Made by a program: the position numbers and the translations under genes. The notes under the pieces are model-generated. The model was given only the letters and a program-made list of their open reading frames with translations, did no database searches and had not been told where the DNA came from. A DNA stretch of 64,000 nt from Pandoraea cepalis (lineage in GTDB: Bacteria; Pseudomonadota; Gammaproteobacteria; Burkholderiales; Burkholderiaceae): NCBI RefSeq assembly GCF_902459665.1, contig NZ_CABPSL010000020.1, positions 35,359 to 99,358 of the forward strand, written 5' to 3'. Shown here one piece after another: positions 8,153 to 17,904 of the stretch (its first letter is position 1; each line of letters begins with the position of its first letter).

Positions 8153-9925
8153 TTACTTCTTGCGGGCCGGCGGAACGTCGGTGCAAACGCCTTCGTAAAT
8201 CTCCGCCGCCATACCGACCGATTCGGCCAGCGTCGGGTGCGGGTGAATCGTCTTCCCGATATCGACGGCATCCGCGCCCATCTCGACGGCCAGGCAAAGT
8301 TCGCCGATCAGATCGCCGGCGTGCGTGCCGACGATGGCACCGCCAACGATGCGATGCGTTTCTTCATCGAACAGCACCTTGGTGAAGCCTTCGTCACGGC
8401 CGTTCGCGATCGCGCGACCCGATGCCGCCCACGGGAACACGGCCTTGCCGTACTTCACCCCTTCGGCCTTCAACTGGTCTTCCGTCTTGCCGGCCCAAGC
8501 CACTTCCGGATCGGTGTAGGCGACCGACGGAATCTGGATGGCGTCGAAATAAGCTTTCTCGCCTGCCGCCGCTTCCGCCGCGACGTGGGCTTCATGCACG
8601 GCCTTGTGGGCCAGCATCGGCTGACCGACGATATCGCCGATCGCGAAGATGTGCGGCACGTTGGTCCGCATCTGCCTGTCGACATCGATGAACCCGCGAT
8701 CGCCCACGGCGACGCCCGCGTTCTCGGCGCCGATCTTCTTGCCGTTCGGGCTGCGGCCCACGGCGACCAGCACGAGGTCGTAACGCTGGGGCTCCGCCGG
8801 TGCCGCCTCGCCCTCGAACTTCACGTAGATGCCATCGGCCTTGGCCTCGGCACCCACGGTCTTGGTCTTGAGCATGACGCGGCCGAAGCGCTTCGTGTTC
8901 ATCTTCTCCCAGACCTTGACCAGATCGCGGTCGGCGCCTTGCATCAGGCCGTCGAGCATTTCCACGACATCGATCTCGGTGCCCAGGGCGCTATACACCG
9001 TCGCCATTTCCAGACCGATGATGCCGCCACCGATCACGAGCATCTTCTTCGGCAGTTGACGCAACTCGAGGGCGCCGGTCGAATCGACGATGCGCGGGTC
9101 CTCCGGCAGGAACGGCAACTTCACCGCCTGCGAACCCGCGGCGATGATGGCCTGCGCGAACTTCACGGTGCGCTTGCTGCCGTCTTGCGCGACGACTTCG
9201 ATGTGATTCGGGTCGAGGAACGTGCCGACGCCGCGCACGACTTCCACCTTGCGCATCTTGGCCATGCCGGCCAGACCGCCCGTGAGCTTGCCGACCACGC
9301 TTTCCTTGTAGGCGCGCAGCTTGTCGAGATCGATCTCGGGTTTCGCGAACGAAATGCCGTGATGACCGAGCGTCTGGGCCTCTTCGAGAACGGCCGCCGT
9401 ATGGAGCAGCGCCTTCGACGGGATGCAACCGACGTTCAGGCACACGCCGCCGAGGGTCGCATAGCGCTCGACGAGCACGGTCTTGCGGCCCAGGTCGGCA
9501 CTGCGGAACGCCGCCGAGTATCCGCCCGGACCGGCGCCCAACACGAGCACGTCGCACTCGGTGTCGGCACCGCCGCTGTGCTTGGCCGCAGCCGGGGCCG
9601 GGGCGCTCGGCTTTGCCGCAGGCGCGGCGGCGGCAGGCGCTGCCGGCGCGGAGGCGGCCACCGGCGCTTCGGCCTTGGCGGCACCGGCGCCGTCCACTTC
9701 GACAAGCGCGATCAGCGTGCCTTGACTGGCCTTGTCGCCCACCTTGATCTTCACTTCCTTGACCGTGCCCGACACTTCCGACGGCACTTCCATGGACGCC
9801 TTGTCAGACTCAAGCGTAATGAGCGATGCATCCTTGGCGATCTTGTCGCCCGGCTTGATCATCACTTCGATGACATCCACGCCCTCTGCGCCGATGTCCG
9901 GTACTTTGACTTCGATGAGACTCAT
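8153..9925 (-). CDS. lpdA: Dihydrolipoyl dehydrogenase with N-terminal lipoyl domain (PDH E3)
   Basis: A 590-residue flavoprotein that reoxidises dihydrolipoamide in the pyruvate dehydrogenase complex. Residues 1-80 are a lipoyl domain with the lipoylation site ESDKASMEVPS; an Ala/Pro linker follows. Then come the FAD fold (VLVLGAGPGGYSAAF), the redox-active disulfide motif GGVCLNVGCIPSK, the NAD fold (VIGGGIIGLEMATVY) and the C-terminal His-Glu diad region HPHPTLAES. The extra lipoyl domain makes it about 120 residues longer than a plain E3, as is common for PDH-specific E3 of Burkholderiales. Last gene of the aceE-aceF-orf-lpdA unit. Ribosome site AGGGAGA precedes the ATG. Confidence 0.96.
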   Translation of the reverse strand: MSLIEVKVPDIGAEGVDVIEVMIKPGDKIAKDASLITLESDKASMEVPSEVSGTVKEVKIKVGDKASQGTLIALVEVDGAGAAKAEAPVAASAPAAPAAAAPAAKPSAPAPAAAKHSGGADTECDVLVLGAGPGGYSAAFRSADLGRKTVLVERYATLGGVCLNVGCIPSKALLHTAAVLEEAQTLGHHGISFAKPEIDLDKLRAYKESVVGKLTGGLAGMAKMRKVEVVRGVGTFLDPNHIEVVAQDGSKRTVKFAQAIIAAGSQAVKLPFLPEDPRIVDSTGALELRQLPKKMLVIGGGIIGLEMATVYSALGTEIDVVEMLDGLMQGADRDLVKVWEKMNTKRFGRVMLKTKTVGAEAKADGIYVKFEGEAAPAEPQRYDLVLVAVGRSPNGKKIGAENAGVAVGDRGFIDVDRQMRTNVPHIFAIGDIVGQPMLAHKAVHEAHVAAEAAAGEKAYFDAIQIPSVAYTDPEVAWAGKTEDQLKAEGVKYGKAVFPWAASGRAIANGRDEGFTKVLFDEETHRIVGGAIVGTHAGDLIGELCLAVEMGADAVDIGKTIHPHPTLAESVGMAAEIYEGVCTDVPPARKK

Positions 9926-9945
9926 GCGGGGTCTCCCTGTCGCAT

Positions 9946-10527
9946 TTATGACTTGATGGTGGTATCGATCGGAAACGTGTGCACCTGAAATGGGGCGGCG
10001 GAACTCTTGTCGAACTCCGCCCCCGCCTTCACGCCCGCTTCGGCGATGGCGCTGGCACTCAGATCCTGATCATAGAGGGCGTACATGGCGCCGAGCGCGA
10101 AATTGCGCCCTGAGCCAATCCCCCAGAACCGATCGAAAACAAACACTTCCCGGTAGGAATAAATCCCGTAGATGCCGGTCGGATTCGCGATCACGCAGGT
10201 GATCTGCGACGACTCGTACGGATCGTCTTCCTCTTCCTTGGTGTTGAGGAAATACTCTTCCTTGAGCTTCTGGTGGACGCGGCAGAACGTGCGGAACACC
10301 TCGTCACGCGAGTGCAGACGGCATTCGTCCGCCATGCCGGAGAGAATGGCGCGCATGACCGGAAAGTGTGCGGTCGTGCCCGCCAGGCCAACATAGGAAT
10401 CGCCTACGAGAAAAACCTTGCGATTTTCCTCGTACGATTGCGAGAGCCGCGTATCGCCGAACGTCACAAGCGAATCGGCGGCAATCGCGATCTCACCGGC
10501 CTTCTTGACGACTACCACGGTGGTCAT
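9946..10527 (-). CDS. Proteasome-like Ntn hydrolase, betaproteobacterial proteasome homologue (BPH) type
   Basis: A 193-residue protein of the HslV/proteasome beta-subunit fold. The start MTT at 10527, with a GGGGAGGG ribosome site, puts a threonine right after the initiator Met, as needed for an N-terminal catalytic Thr. AIAADS supplies the conserved Asp (about 17) and NRKVFLVGD the Lys near position 33; GLAGTTAHF and GIGSGRNFALGAMY are the two Gly-rich substrate-site loops of the family. The sequence resembles the BPH group rather than HslV, and no HslU-like ATPase is nearby. It lies between aceF and lpdA, with 80-nt and 20-nt gaps, so it is probably cotranscribed with pyruvate dehydrogenase. 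Subfamily call is from memory of the family. Confidence 0.75.
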   Translation of the reverse strand: MTTVVVVKKAGEIAIAADSLVTFGDTRLSQSYEENRKVFLVGDSYVGLAGTTAHFPVMRAILSGMADECRLHSRDEVFRTFCRVHQKLKEEYFLNTKEEEDDPYESSQITCVIANPTGIYGIYSYREVFVFDRFWGIGSGRNFALGAMYALYDQDLSASAIAEAGVKAGAEFDKSSAAPFQVHTFPIDTTIKS

Positions 10528-10609
10528 GATGCCCTCCCCGTCCAGATCCTGAAGCGTTCGCGCGAGCGCCGCCGGACTTGCGCTTGCGCGCAACCGGCGG
10601 CGCCTGCCA

Positions 10610-12295
10610 TTACAGCATCGCGCGACGGAAATCCTGCAACAGTTGCCCCAGGTAGGCGTTGAAGCGTGCCGCCTCGGCGCCGTCGATCACACGGTGATCG
10701 TAAGACAGCGACAGCGGCAGCGTCAGTTGCGGCAGGAATTGCTGCTTGCGCTCATCCCACACCGGCTTCTGATACGAACGCGACAGGCCCAGAATGGCCA
10801 CTTCCGGTGCGTTGATGATCGGCGTGAAGGTTGTGCCGCCGATACCGCCGAGCGACGAGATCGAGAAACACCCGCCTTGCATCTGGTCAGGCTTGAGCTT
10901 GCCTTCGCGGGCGAGCTTCGCCAGTTCCGAGGTCTCGCGAGCGATTTCGAACACGCCCTTCTTGTCGGCGTCGCGAACAACTGGCACCACCAGACCGTTC
11001 GGCGTGTCGGCGGCGAAACCGATGTGGAAGTACTGCTTGAAGACGAGGTTGTCGCCGTCCAGACTTGCGTTGAACGTGGGGAACTTCTTCAGGGCCATCA
11101 CACAGGCCTTGACGACGAAGGCGAGCATCGTGACCTTGACGCCAGCCTTCTCGTTTTCCTTGTTCAACTGCACGCGGAACGCTTCGAGTTCGCCGATATC
11201 CGCTTCGTCGTTGTTCGTGACGTGCGGAATCATGACCCAGTTGCGGTGCAGGTTTGCACCCGAAATCTTTTTGATGCGCGACAGCGCCTTGGGCTCGATC
11301 GGACCGAACTTCGAGAAGTCGATCTTCGGCCACGGCAACAGGTTCAGCTCGCCACCACCGGCAGGCGCGGCACCCGACACAGCAGGGCGATTGCCCGCAA
11401 GCGCGCTCTTGATGAAGTTACGCACATCGTCAACGACCACGCGGCCCTTCGGACCGGTCCCCTTCACTTGCGTCACATCCACCCCCAGTTCGCGGGCGAA
11501 CTTGCGCACCGACGGACTGGCGTGGCTGATCGGCGGATGGTCCGACGCGGCAGCGGGGGTCGCTGGCGCGGCGGTCGGGGCCGGCGCCGGAGCCGGGGCT
11601 GCGGGGGCAGCGCTCGGTGCCGCCGGGGCCGGCGCGCTCGCTGCGGCAGCGGCAGCGGCCTTCGCCGGTGCGGCGGCAACAGCGCCTTCGAGCACAACGA
11701 TCAACGTGCCTTCCGACACCTTGTCGCCCACTTTGATCTTCAATTCCTTGACCACACCCGCAGCCGGGCTCGGCACATCCATCGACGCCTTGTCGGACTC
11801 CAGCGTGACGAGCGATTGCTCGGCCGTCACGGTATCGCCCACCTTGACCAGCACATCGATCACGGGCACGTCGTCATACCCACCAATGTCCGGCACCTTG
11901 ACGTCGATCTTGCTCGTACCGCCGCTGGCGGCCGGGGTTGCCGTTGCCGATGCGGCCGGTGCAGCGGGTGCCGCGGCTGGCGCGGCCGCTTGCGGCGCAG
12001 CCGCAGGCGTCGGCGCGGGGGCTGCCGCCGCACTGGCTTGCGCGCCCGAACCGTTGGCGGTCTCGAGCGTCAGAATAAGAGAACCCTCAGATACTTCATC
12101 GCCGACTTTCAGGCTCAGCGCCTTGATGATGCCAGCGGCCGGGCTCGGCACATCCATCGTCGCCTTGTCCGATTCCAGCGTGATCAGGGCCTGCTCGGCA
12201 TCGATCTTGTCGCCCGCCTTGACCAGCACGTCGATGACGGGCAAGTCCTTGAAGTCACCGATATCGGGGACTTTCACTTCGATCACTTGACTCAT
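10610..12295 (-). CDS. aceF: Dihydrolipoyllysine-residue acetyltransferase (PDH E2)
   Basis: A 561-residue core subunit of pyruvate dehydrogenase, transferring acetyl from lipoate to CoA. Two lipoyl domains (about 1-75 with LESDKATMDVPS and about 125-200 with LESDKASMDVPS) are joined by Ala/Pro linkers. A peripheral-subunit-binding domain follows at about 255-290 (SPSVRKFARELGVDV). The C-terminal catalytic domain ends with the HxxxDG motif in SYDHRVIDGAEAARF. Two lipoyl domains is fewer than the three of E. coli AceF. It follows aceE by 95 nt. Confidence 0.97.
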   Translation of the reverse strand: MSQVIEVKVPDIGDFKDLPVIDVLVKAGDKIDAEQALITLESDKATMDVPSPAAGIIKALSLKVGDEVSEGSLILTLETANGSGAQASAAAAPAPTPAAAPQAAAPAAAPAAPAASATATPAASGGTSKIDVKVPDIGGYDDVPVIDVLVKVGDTVTAEQSLVTLESDKASMDVPSPAAGVVKELKIKVGDKVSEGTLIVVLEGAVAAAPAKAAAAAAASAPAPAAPSAAPAAPAPAPAPTAAPATPAAASDHPPISHASPSVRKFARELGVDVTQVKGTGPKGRVVVDDVRNFIKSALAGNRPAVSGAAPAGGGELNLLPWPKIDFSKFGPIEPKALSRIKKISGANLHRNWVMIPHVTNNDEADIGELEAFRVQLNKENEKAGVKVTMLAFVVKACVMALKKFPTFNASLDGDNLVFKQYFHIGFAADTPNGLVVPVVRDADKKGVFEIARETSELAKLAREGKLKPDQMQGGCFSISSLGGIGGTTFTPIINAPEVAILGLSRSYQKPVWDERKQQFLPQLTLPLSLSYDHRVIDGAEAARFNAYLGQLLQDFRRAML

Positions 12296-12390
12296 TTTCC
12301 ACAGTCTCCTCGAGGCTGCGCTTGACGCGCGGCGCGCCCCGCCTGCCGCTTGAGGCGGCTGACGGTCGCACGCGCCGCGCGAAGCGGCCT

Positions 12391-15078
12391 TTAGACGGTC
12401 ATCGGGTTGGGTTTGTTCGGATCCAGGTTGTACTTGGCAATCGCTTCGGCAACCTTGGTCGCCGGCAGCGTGCCTTCGTCGGCCAATGCCTTGAGGGCAG
12501 CGACCGTGACCCAGTTACGATCCACCTCGAAGAAGTGACGCAGCTTCTCGCGCGTATCCGAACGGCCGTAGCCGTCGGTGCCGAGCGCCACATAACGACC
12601 CCGCACGAAGGGGCGAATCTGATCGGCGTACGTGCGGATGTAGTCGGTCGATGCGATGACCGGACCACGGGTGTCGTTCAGGCACGACTCGACATGCGAC
12701 AAACGCGCCGGCTCGGTCGGGTGCAGCAGATTGTGGCGCGCCGCGTCGTTACCTTCGCGGGCCAGCTCCGTGAAGCTCGGGCAGCTCCACAGATCCGATT
12801 CGACGCCCCAATCGTTCTTGAGCATTTCGGCGGCGGCGATCACTTCGTTGAAGATCGTACCCGAACCCAGCAGTTGCACGCGCGGTGCCTTGCTGTCGTC
12901 CGCCCCGCGACGGAACGCGTACATCCCCTTCAGGATGTCCTGCTCAACGCCTTCCGGCATGGCCGGATGCGGGTAGTTCTCGTTCATCACGGTCAGGTAG
13001 TAATAGACATCTTCCTGATCCTGCACCATGCGACGCAGGCCGTCCTGAACGATCACGGCGAGTTCGTAAGCGAACGTCGGATCGTACGGCAAACAGTTCG
13101 GAATCGACGACGCCCACAGCAGCGAGTGACCGTCTTCGTGCTGGAGACCTTCGCCGTTCAGGGTCGTACGACCGGCCGTGCCGCCCACGAGGAAACCGCG
13201 AGCGCGCATGTCGCCGGCCGCCCAGGCCAGGTCGCCCACGCGCTGGAAGCCGAACATCGAGTAGAAGATGTAGAAGGGGATCATCGTCTCGCCGTGCGTC
13301 GAGTACGACGTTGCGGCCGCGATCCAGTCGCACATGCCACCGGCTTCATTGATGCCTTCCTGCAGAATCTGACCGCTCTCCGATTCCTTGTAGAACATCA
13401 ATTGATCCTGATCCTGCGGGATGTAGCGCTGGCCGACCTGGCTCCAGATACCAATCTGGCGGAACAGACCTTCCATACCGAAGGTGCGGGATTCGTCCGG
13501 CACGATCGGCACGATACGCTGGCCCAGCGCCTTGTCCTTGAGCAGCACGTTGAGAATCCGCACGAACGCCATCGTCGTCGAGATCTCGCGGCCTTCGGCG
13601 GTCGCCTTGAGCAGGGCATCGAATGCGGACAGCGCAGGCACCGGCAACGATGCGGCCTTGGTGCGACGCTGCGGCAGATAGCCGCCCAGCTCCATGCGGC
13701 GCGCGCGCATGTATTCGAGTTCCTTCGAGCCTTCCTCGAACTTCAGGTACGGCACGTCGGCGATCTGGTCATCCGCGATCGGCAGCTTGAACTGGTCGCG
13801 GAATTTCTTGAGCGACTCCACCGGCATCTTCTTCTGCTGGTGGGTGATGTTCATGGCCTGACCGGCCTCACCCATGCCGTAGCCCTTGATGGTCTTGGCC
13901 AGAATGACCGTCGGCTGCCCCTTGTGCTGGGTGGCCGCCTGGTATGCGGCGAAAATCTTGTGCGGATCGTGGCCGCCGCGGTTCAGCGCCCAAATGTCTT
14001 CGTCTGACCAGTCGGCGACCATCGCCTTGAGTTCCGGCGTATTGAAGAAGTTCTCGCGCACGTACGCGCCGTCCTTCGACTTGTAGGTCTGATACTCGCC
14101 GTCAACACACTCCATCATGCGCGTCATCAGCAGACCCTTCTTGTCGCGGGCGAGCAAGGTGTCCCAGCGGCTGCCCCAGATCACCTTGATGACGTTCCAG
14201 CCGGCGCCGCGGAACTCCGATTCGAGTTCCTGGATGATCTTGCCGTTACCGCGCACCGGGCCGTCCAGGCGCTGCAGGTTGCAGTTGATCACGAACACGA
14301 GGTTGTCGAGATGCTCGCGACCGGCCATGCCGATGGCGCCGAGCGATTCCGGCTCGTCCGTCTCGCCATCGCCGAGGAAGGCCCAGACCTTGCGGCCCTC
14401 GGTCTTCACGATGTTGCGCGACTCGATGTACTTCATGAAGCGCGCCTGGTAGATCGCCATGATCGGGCCCAGGCCCATCGACACCGTCGGGAACTGCCAG
14501 AAGTCAGGCATCAGCCACGGGTGCGGATACGACGACAGACCGCCGCCGTCCACTTCCTGGCGGAAGTTCTCGAGCTGGGGCATTTCCAGACGGCCCAACA
14601 GGAAGGCGCGGCTGTACACACCCGGCGACGAGTGGCCCTGCACAAAGACCAGGTCGCCACCGTGCTTGTCGGACGGCGCATGCCAGAAATGGTTGAAACC
14701 AACGTCATAGAGCGTTGCGGCCGAGGCGAACGACGCGATGTGACCGCCGACGTTCGTGTCCTTGCCGGCGCGCAGCACCATCGCGATCGCATTCCAGCGC
14801 GTGTACGAGCGAATCTTGTGCTCGACATCCTGATCGCCGGGGATACGAGCCTGCTGGTCGAGCGGGATGGTGTTGATGTACGGGGTATTCGCCGAGAACG
14901 GGTGATGTTCGCCGTTGATGCGGGCGAACTCGATCAGCTTCTCGAGCAGGTAGTGGGCACGCTCTGGGCCCTCGGCCGCCAGCACGCCTTCGAGCGAGGC
15001 CAGCCATTCTTGCGTTTCTTGGGGATCGGCGTCCGCGGGGGACACGATCTTGAGGGCTTCTTCAGGTACGGCGGACAT
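12391..15078 (-). CDS. aceE: Pyruvate dehydrogenase E1 component, homodimeric type
   Basis: An 895-residue thiamine-diphosphate enzyme that decarboxylates pyruvate and acetylates lipoyl groups. The ThDP/Mg motif is FLGDGETDEPES continuing to VINCNLQRLDGPVRGN. Length fits AceE (about 890). It is first in the operon aceE-aceF-BPH-lpdA, starting MSAVPEEALKIVSPADADPQ with a GGAGACACC ribosome site. The divergent neighbour is a PAS sensor kinase gene, and the shared intergenic region probably controls both. Confidence 0.97.
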   Translation of the reverse strand: MSAVPEEALKIVSPADADPQETQEWLASLEGVLAAEGPERAHYLLEKLIEFARINGEHHPFSANTPYINTIPLDQQARIPGDQDVEHKIRSYTRWNAIAMVLRAGKDTNVGGHIASFASAATLYDVGFNHFWHAPSDKHGGDLVFVQGHSSPGVYSRAFLLGRLEMPQLENFRQEVDGGGLSSYPHPWLMPDFWQFPTVSMGLGPIMAIYQARFMKYIESRNIVKTEGRKVWAFLGDGETDEPESLGAIGMAGREHLDNLVFVINCNLQRLDGPVRGNGKIIQELESEFRGAGWNVIKVIWGSRWDTLLARDKKGLLMTRMMECVDGEYQTYKSKDGAYVRENFFNTPELKAMVADWSDEDIWALNRGGHDPHKIFAAYQAATQHKGQPTVILAKTIKGYGMGEAGQAMNITHQQKKMPVESLKKFRDQFKLPIADDQIADVPYLKFEEGSKELEYMRARRMELGGYLPQRRTKAASLPVPALSAFDALLKATAEGREISTTMAFVRILNVLLKDKALGQRIVPIVPDESRTFGMEGLFRQIGIWSQVGQRYIPQDQDQLMFYKESESGQILQEGINEAGGMCDWIAAATSYSTHGETMIPFYIFYSMFGFQRVGDLAWAAGDMRARGFLVGGTAGRTTLNGEGLQHEDGHSLLWASSIPNCLPYDPTFAYELAVIVQDGLRRMVQDQEDVYYYLTVMNENYPHPAMPEGVEQDILKGMYAFRRGADDSKAPRVQLLGSGTIFNEVIAAAEMLKNDWGVESDLWSCPSFTELAREGNDAARHNLLHPTEPARLSHVESCLNDTRGPVIASTDYIRTYADQIRPFVRGRYVALGTDGYGRSDTREKLRHFFEVDRNWVTVAALKALADEGTLPATKVAEAIAKYNLDPNKPNPMTV

Positions 15079-15420
15079 GGTGTCTCCTTGTCTGTCGTTA
15101 GCGGGTTGGCGTGACGGTCGAATCCCGCTTTATGGACGGGCCCACCGGCTTTTTTACCGGGGCATTGTACGAAGGTTACTCCCGCCTTCGCAAGCGAAAT
15201 TTCAGATTACGATAGTAAATTTTATAATGCGGAATTCTGCTGCAGTGCACATAAAATCAATAGGTTGCTGGTGCCATCACACCACGATTTTCCAGCGTAC
15301 CGATCGGTCTCAAGAGCAAATTGCGCGGCCGTCTTACGCAAAAGCTCGGAGGCTTCCGAAAAGCAAGCGCTCGCCGTCGATGGCAGCGGGAAACCGCCCG
15401 GCCTGCGCTACAATCTCGCC
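15079..15420. promoter_or_regulatory. Divergent control region between aceE and the sensor kinase gene
   Basis: No gene is visible here. It holds an AT-rich core at about 15198-15260 with TATAAT on the plus strand at 15223-15228; the -35 match is weak. At 15237-15254 lies CTGCTGCAGTGCACATAA, which matches the phasin operator 1 at 14 of 18 positions. The region presumably carries the aceE promoter on the minus strand and the kinase promoter on the plus strand. Confidence 0.5.
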
Positions 15421-17904
15421 ATGCTTTCGCCCCGCCTTGCCAATTCCGCTCCGCCGTCCCGGTCCGCCGCTACGTCTGCCCGCTCCAACCGCTGGTTGCA
15501 GGGGTTCGCGGAGTCGCATTACTACTTGCTGGTCCCGCTCGTCTCCATTGTGATCTTTCTCGTGGTGATGAGTCTGATCCTGTGGAGCCTGAACCGCCGG
15601 GAGACGGAGCAACAGCAGGACACGCTGTATCGGAATGTGGCATGGGCGCAGCAACAGATTCGCCTCAACATGCTGGCCATTCAAGATCAGATCAGCTCGC
15701 TTGCGCGCGACACGGCAGCCAAGCCGCAGGACGTTGCGCACTTCCAGAATACGGCGAACGAAGTGATGCAAAATCATGCGGACATCGTCTTCATGAATTG
15801 GCTGGACGCGTCGCAGCGTCCCAAGTGGGCGGCGCCGGCGGATTCCCCGTTCGCGTCGCGGTTGCAGGGCTCGGCGCAGCATCCAATGGAAGACGAATTA
15901 TTGGTCGCGTTCCGCGCCGCCCGCGATTCGCGCCGCTCGGCCTATTCCACCCTGATTTATGACGCCTCGGGCGCAAGCTACATCGTTGTACAGGTGCCCG
16001 TGCTGCGCGAGCGCGAGTTCCTCGGCACGATCAGTGCGGTGTATTCGGTGGAAGGCTTGCTGATCCACGAGTTGCCGCAGGAGCTTGGCGACAAGTTCAA
16101 GGTGTCGTTCATCGACACTCACAACAACGAGCTGGCAACAACATCGACACGCCCGCCGTTACCGCGCGATGTCTCCTACGAGCTGCTCCTCGATCCCCCT
16201 GGGCACAGTCTCGCGGTGCGCATCTACTCGTATCCTGCCGTCGGCAATTTCGTCAACAACACGCTGGTGTGGCTGATCGCCGGCTTGTCGTGCTTCGTGC
16301 TCTGGAGCCTCTGGAGCCTCTGGCGGCATACGCGCCAGCGCTTCGAGGCACAGCAGGCGCTGTTCAACGAGACGTCGTTCCGGCGGGCCATGGAGAACTC
16401 CATCGTCATCGGCATGCGTGTGCTCGACCTGCAGGGCCACATTACTTACGTGAACCCCGCGTTCTGCCGGATGACAGGCTGGGACGAGCAGGACCTCATG
16501 TACCGGGCGCCGCCCTACCCTTACTGGCCCAAAGACGACATCCACGAAATGCAGCGTCGCATCGACATGACGCTGCGCGGCAAGGCGCCCTCGCACGGCT
16601 TCGAAATTCGCGTGCAGCGCAAAGACGGCACGATTTTCTACGCGCGCATGTTCGTCTCGCCGCTCGTGGACGCGCATGGCCGTCAGACCGGCTGGATGTC
16701 GTCGCTGACCGATATCAGCGAACCCAAGCGGGCGCGCGAAGAACTCGCCGCCGCCCATGAGCGGTTCACGACCGTGCTGGAGAGCCTCGACGCGTCGGTA
16801 TCGGTACTCGCCGTCGACAAGGCGGAATTGTTGTTCGCGAATCGCTATTACCGTCAGTTGTTCGGTACGCGCCCGGAAGGCCACCTGGAGTTGTCCGGTG
16901 GCGGCGAACTCTCCCCTACGTCGCTCGATCACATCGATCTGGTCGATGCCTTTGCCGGACTGCCTGCCGCGTCGCTCACCGACACGGCTGCGCAGACACA
17001 GGAAATTTATCTGCCGGCGCACCAGAAATGGTTCGAAGTCCGGCGGCAATATATTCAGTGGGTGGACGGCCACCTGGCACAGTTGCAGGTGGCAACGGAC
17101 ATTACGGCCCGCCGTCATGCGGAGGAGCTGGCCCGTCAGGAAGAAGAACGCCTGCAGTTCACGGGGCGTCTGACGACCATGGGCGAGATGGCTTCGTCGC
17201 TGGCCCACGAACTGAACCAGCCGCTCGCGGCCATCAACAACTACTGCATGGGCACGGCGGCCCTGGTGCGCGCCGGGCGCACCTCGCCGGAAACGTTGCT
17301 GCCCGCGCTGGAAAAAACGTCACAGCAGGCGGTGCGTGCGGGCATGATCATCAAGCGGATTCGCGCGTTCGTGAAACGTAGCGAACCGAAGCGTCAACCC
17401 TCGTCGATCTATGAGATCGTCGCGGATGCCGTGGGCCTCGCCGAGATTGAAGCGCGCAAGCGCCGCATTCGCATTGTGACCGAGCTGCCGGCAGGACTGC
17501 CACAGATCAACGTCGACCCGGTGCTGATCGAACAGGTGCTCGTGAATCTGCTCAAGAACGCCGCCGAGGCCATGCACGGCTATACGCCGCCGCCCGGCCA
17601 GCGTCGCGACCTGAGCGTGCGTCTGCACGTGGAACGGCGAGATAAATCGGTCGAATTCCAAGTCTCGGATCATGGACCTGGGGTGGACGAGGCCACCATC
17701 GAACGGTTGTTTGAACCTTTCTTTAGCACTAAATCGGACGGCATGGGCATGGGCCTGAATATCTGCCGTTCGATCATCGAATCGCACCACGGCCGTCTGT
17801 GGGTAGAAAACAATGACGTCGACGGCGTGCGGAATGGTTGTACTTTTTGTATTCTGTTACCGTTAGAAGGCGATACGACATCCGGATCCGGGGGAGGACT
17901 ATGA
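15421..17904 (+). CDS. PAS-domain membrane sensor histidine kinase
   Basis: An 827-residue kinase. Membrane segments at about 34-57 (LLVPLVSIVIFLVVMSLILW) and 278-300 flank a periplasmic sensory region of about 220 residues. Two PAS domains follow: the first contains GHITYVNPAFCRMTGWDEQD, the second FTTVLESLDASVSVLAVDKAE. The HisKA box is SLAHELNQPLAAINN with His596; the HATPase part has N-box NLLKNAAEA, then DHGPGVD and GMGMGLNICRSIIESH. This is the FixL/TtrS-type architecture. The start at 15421 is chosen because the upstream 52 codons lack family character. Its stop overlaps the regulator start by 4 nt. Confidence 0.93.
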   Translation: MLSPRLANSAPPSRSAATSARSNRWLQGFAESHYYLLVPLVSIVIFLVVMSLILWSLNRRETEQQQDTLYRNVAWAQQQIRLNMLAIQDQISSLARDTAAKPQDVAHFQNTANEVMQNHADIVFMNWLDASQRPKWAAPADSPFASRLQGSAQHPMEDELLVAFRAARDSRRSAYSTLIYDASGASYIVVQVPVLREREFLGTISAVYSVEGLLIHELPQELGDKFKVSFIDTHNNELATTSTRPPLPRDVSYELLLDPPGHSLAVRIYSYPAVGNFVNNTLVWLIAGLSCFVLWSLWSLWRHTRQRFEAQQALFNETSFRRAMENSIVIGMRVLDLQGHITYVNPAFCRMTGWDEQDLMYRAPPYPYWPKDDIHEMQRRIDMTLRGKAPSHGFEIRVQRKDGTIFYARMFVSPLVDAHGRQTGWMSSLTDISEPKRAREELAAAHERFTTVLESLDASVSVLAVDKAELLFANRYYRQLFGTRPEGHLELSGGGELSPTSLDHIDLVDAFAGLPAASLTDTAAQTQEIYLPAHQKWFEVRRQYIQWVDGHLAQLQVATDITARRHAEELARQEEERLQFTGRLTTMGEMASSLAHELNQPLAAINNYCMGTAALVRAGRTSPETLLPALEKTSQQAVRAGMIIKRIRAFVKRSEPKRQPSSIYEIVADAVGLAEIEARKRRIRIVTELPAGLPQINVDPVLIEQVLVNLLKNAAEAMHGYTPPPGQRRDLSVRLHVERRDKSVEFQVSDHGPGVDEATIERLFEPFFSTKSDGMGMGLNICRSIIESHHGRLWVENNDVDGVRNGCTFCILLPLEGDTTSGSGGGL

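Noticed and set aside
8030..9988. Plus-strand frame of 652 codons opposite lpdA
   Set aside because: Antisense to a clear lpdA with complete motifs; His/Arg-rich product without family features.
10643..12325. Plus-strand frames of about 500-560 codons opposite aceF
   Set aside because: Antisense to lipoyl/linker repeats of aceF; the repetitive Ala-rich sequence opens all frames.
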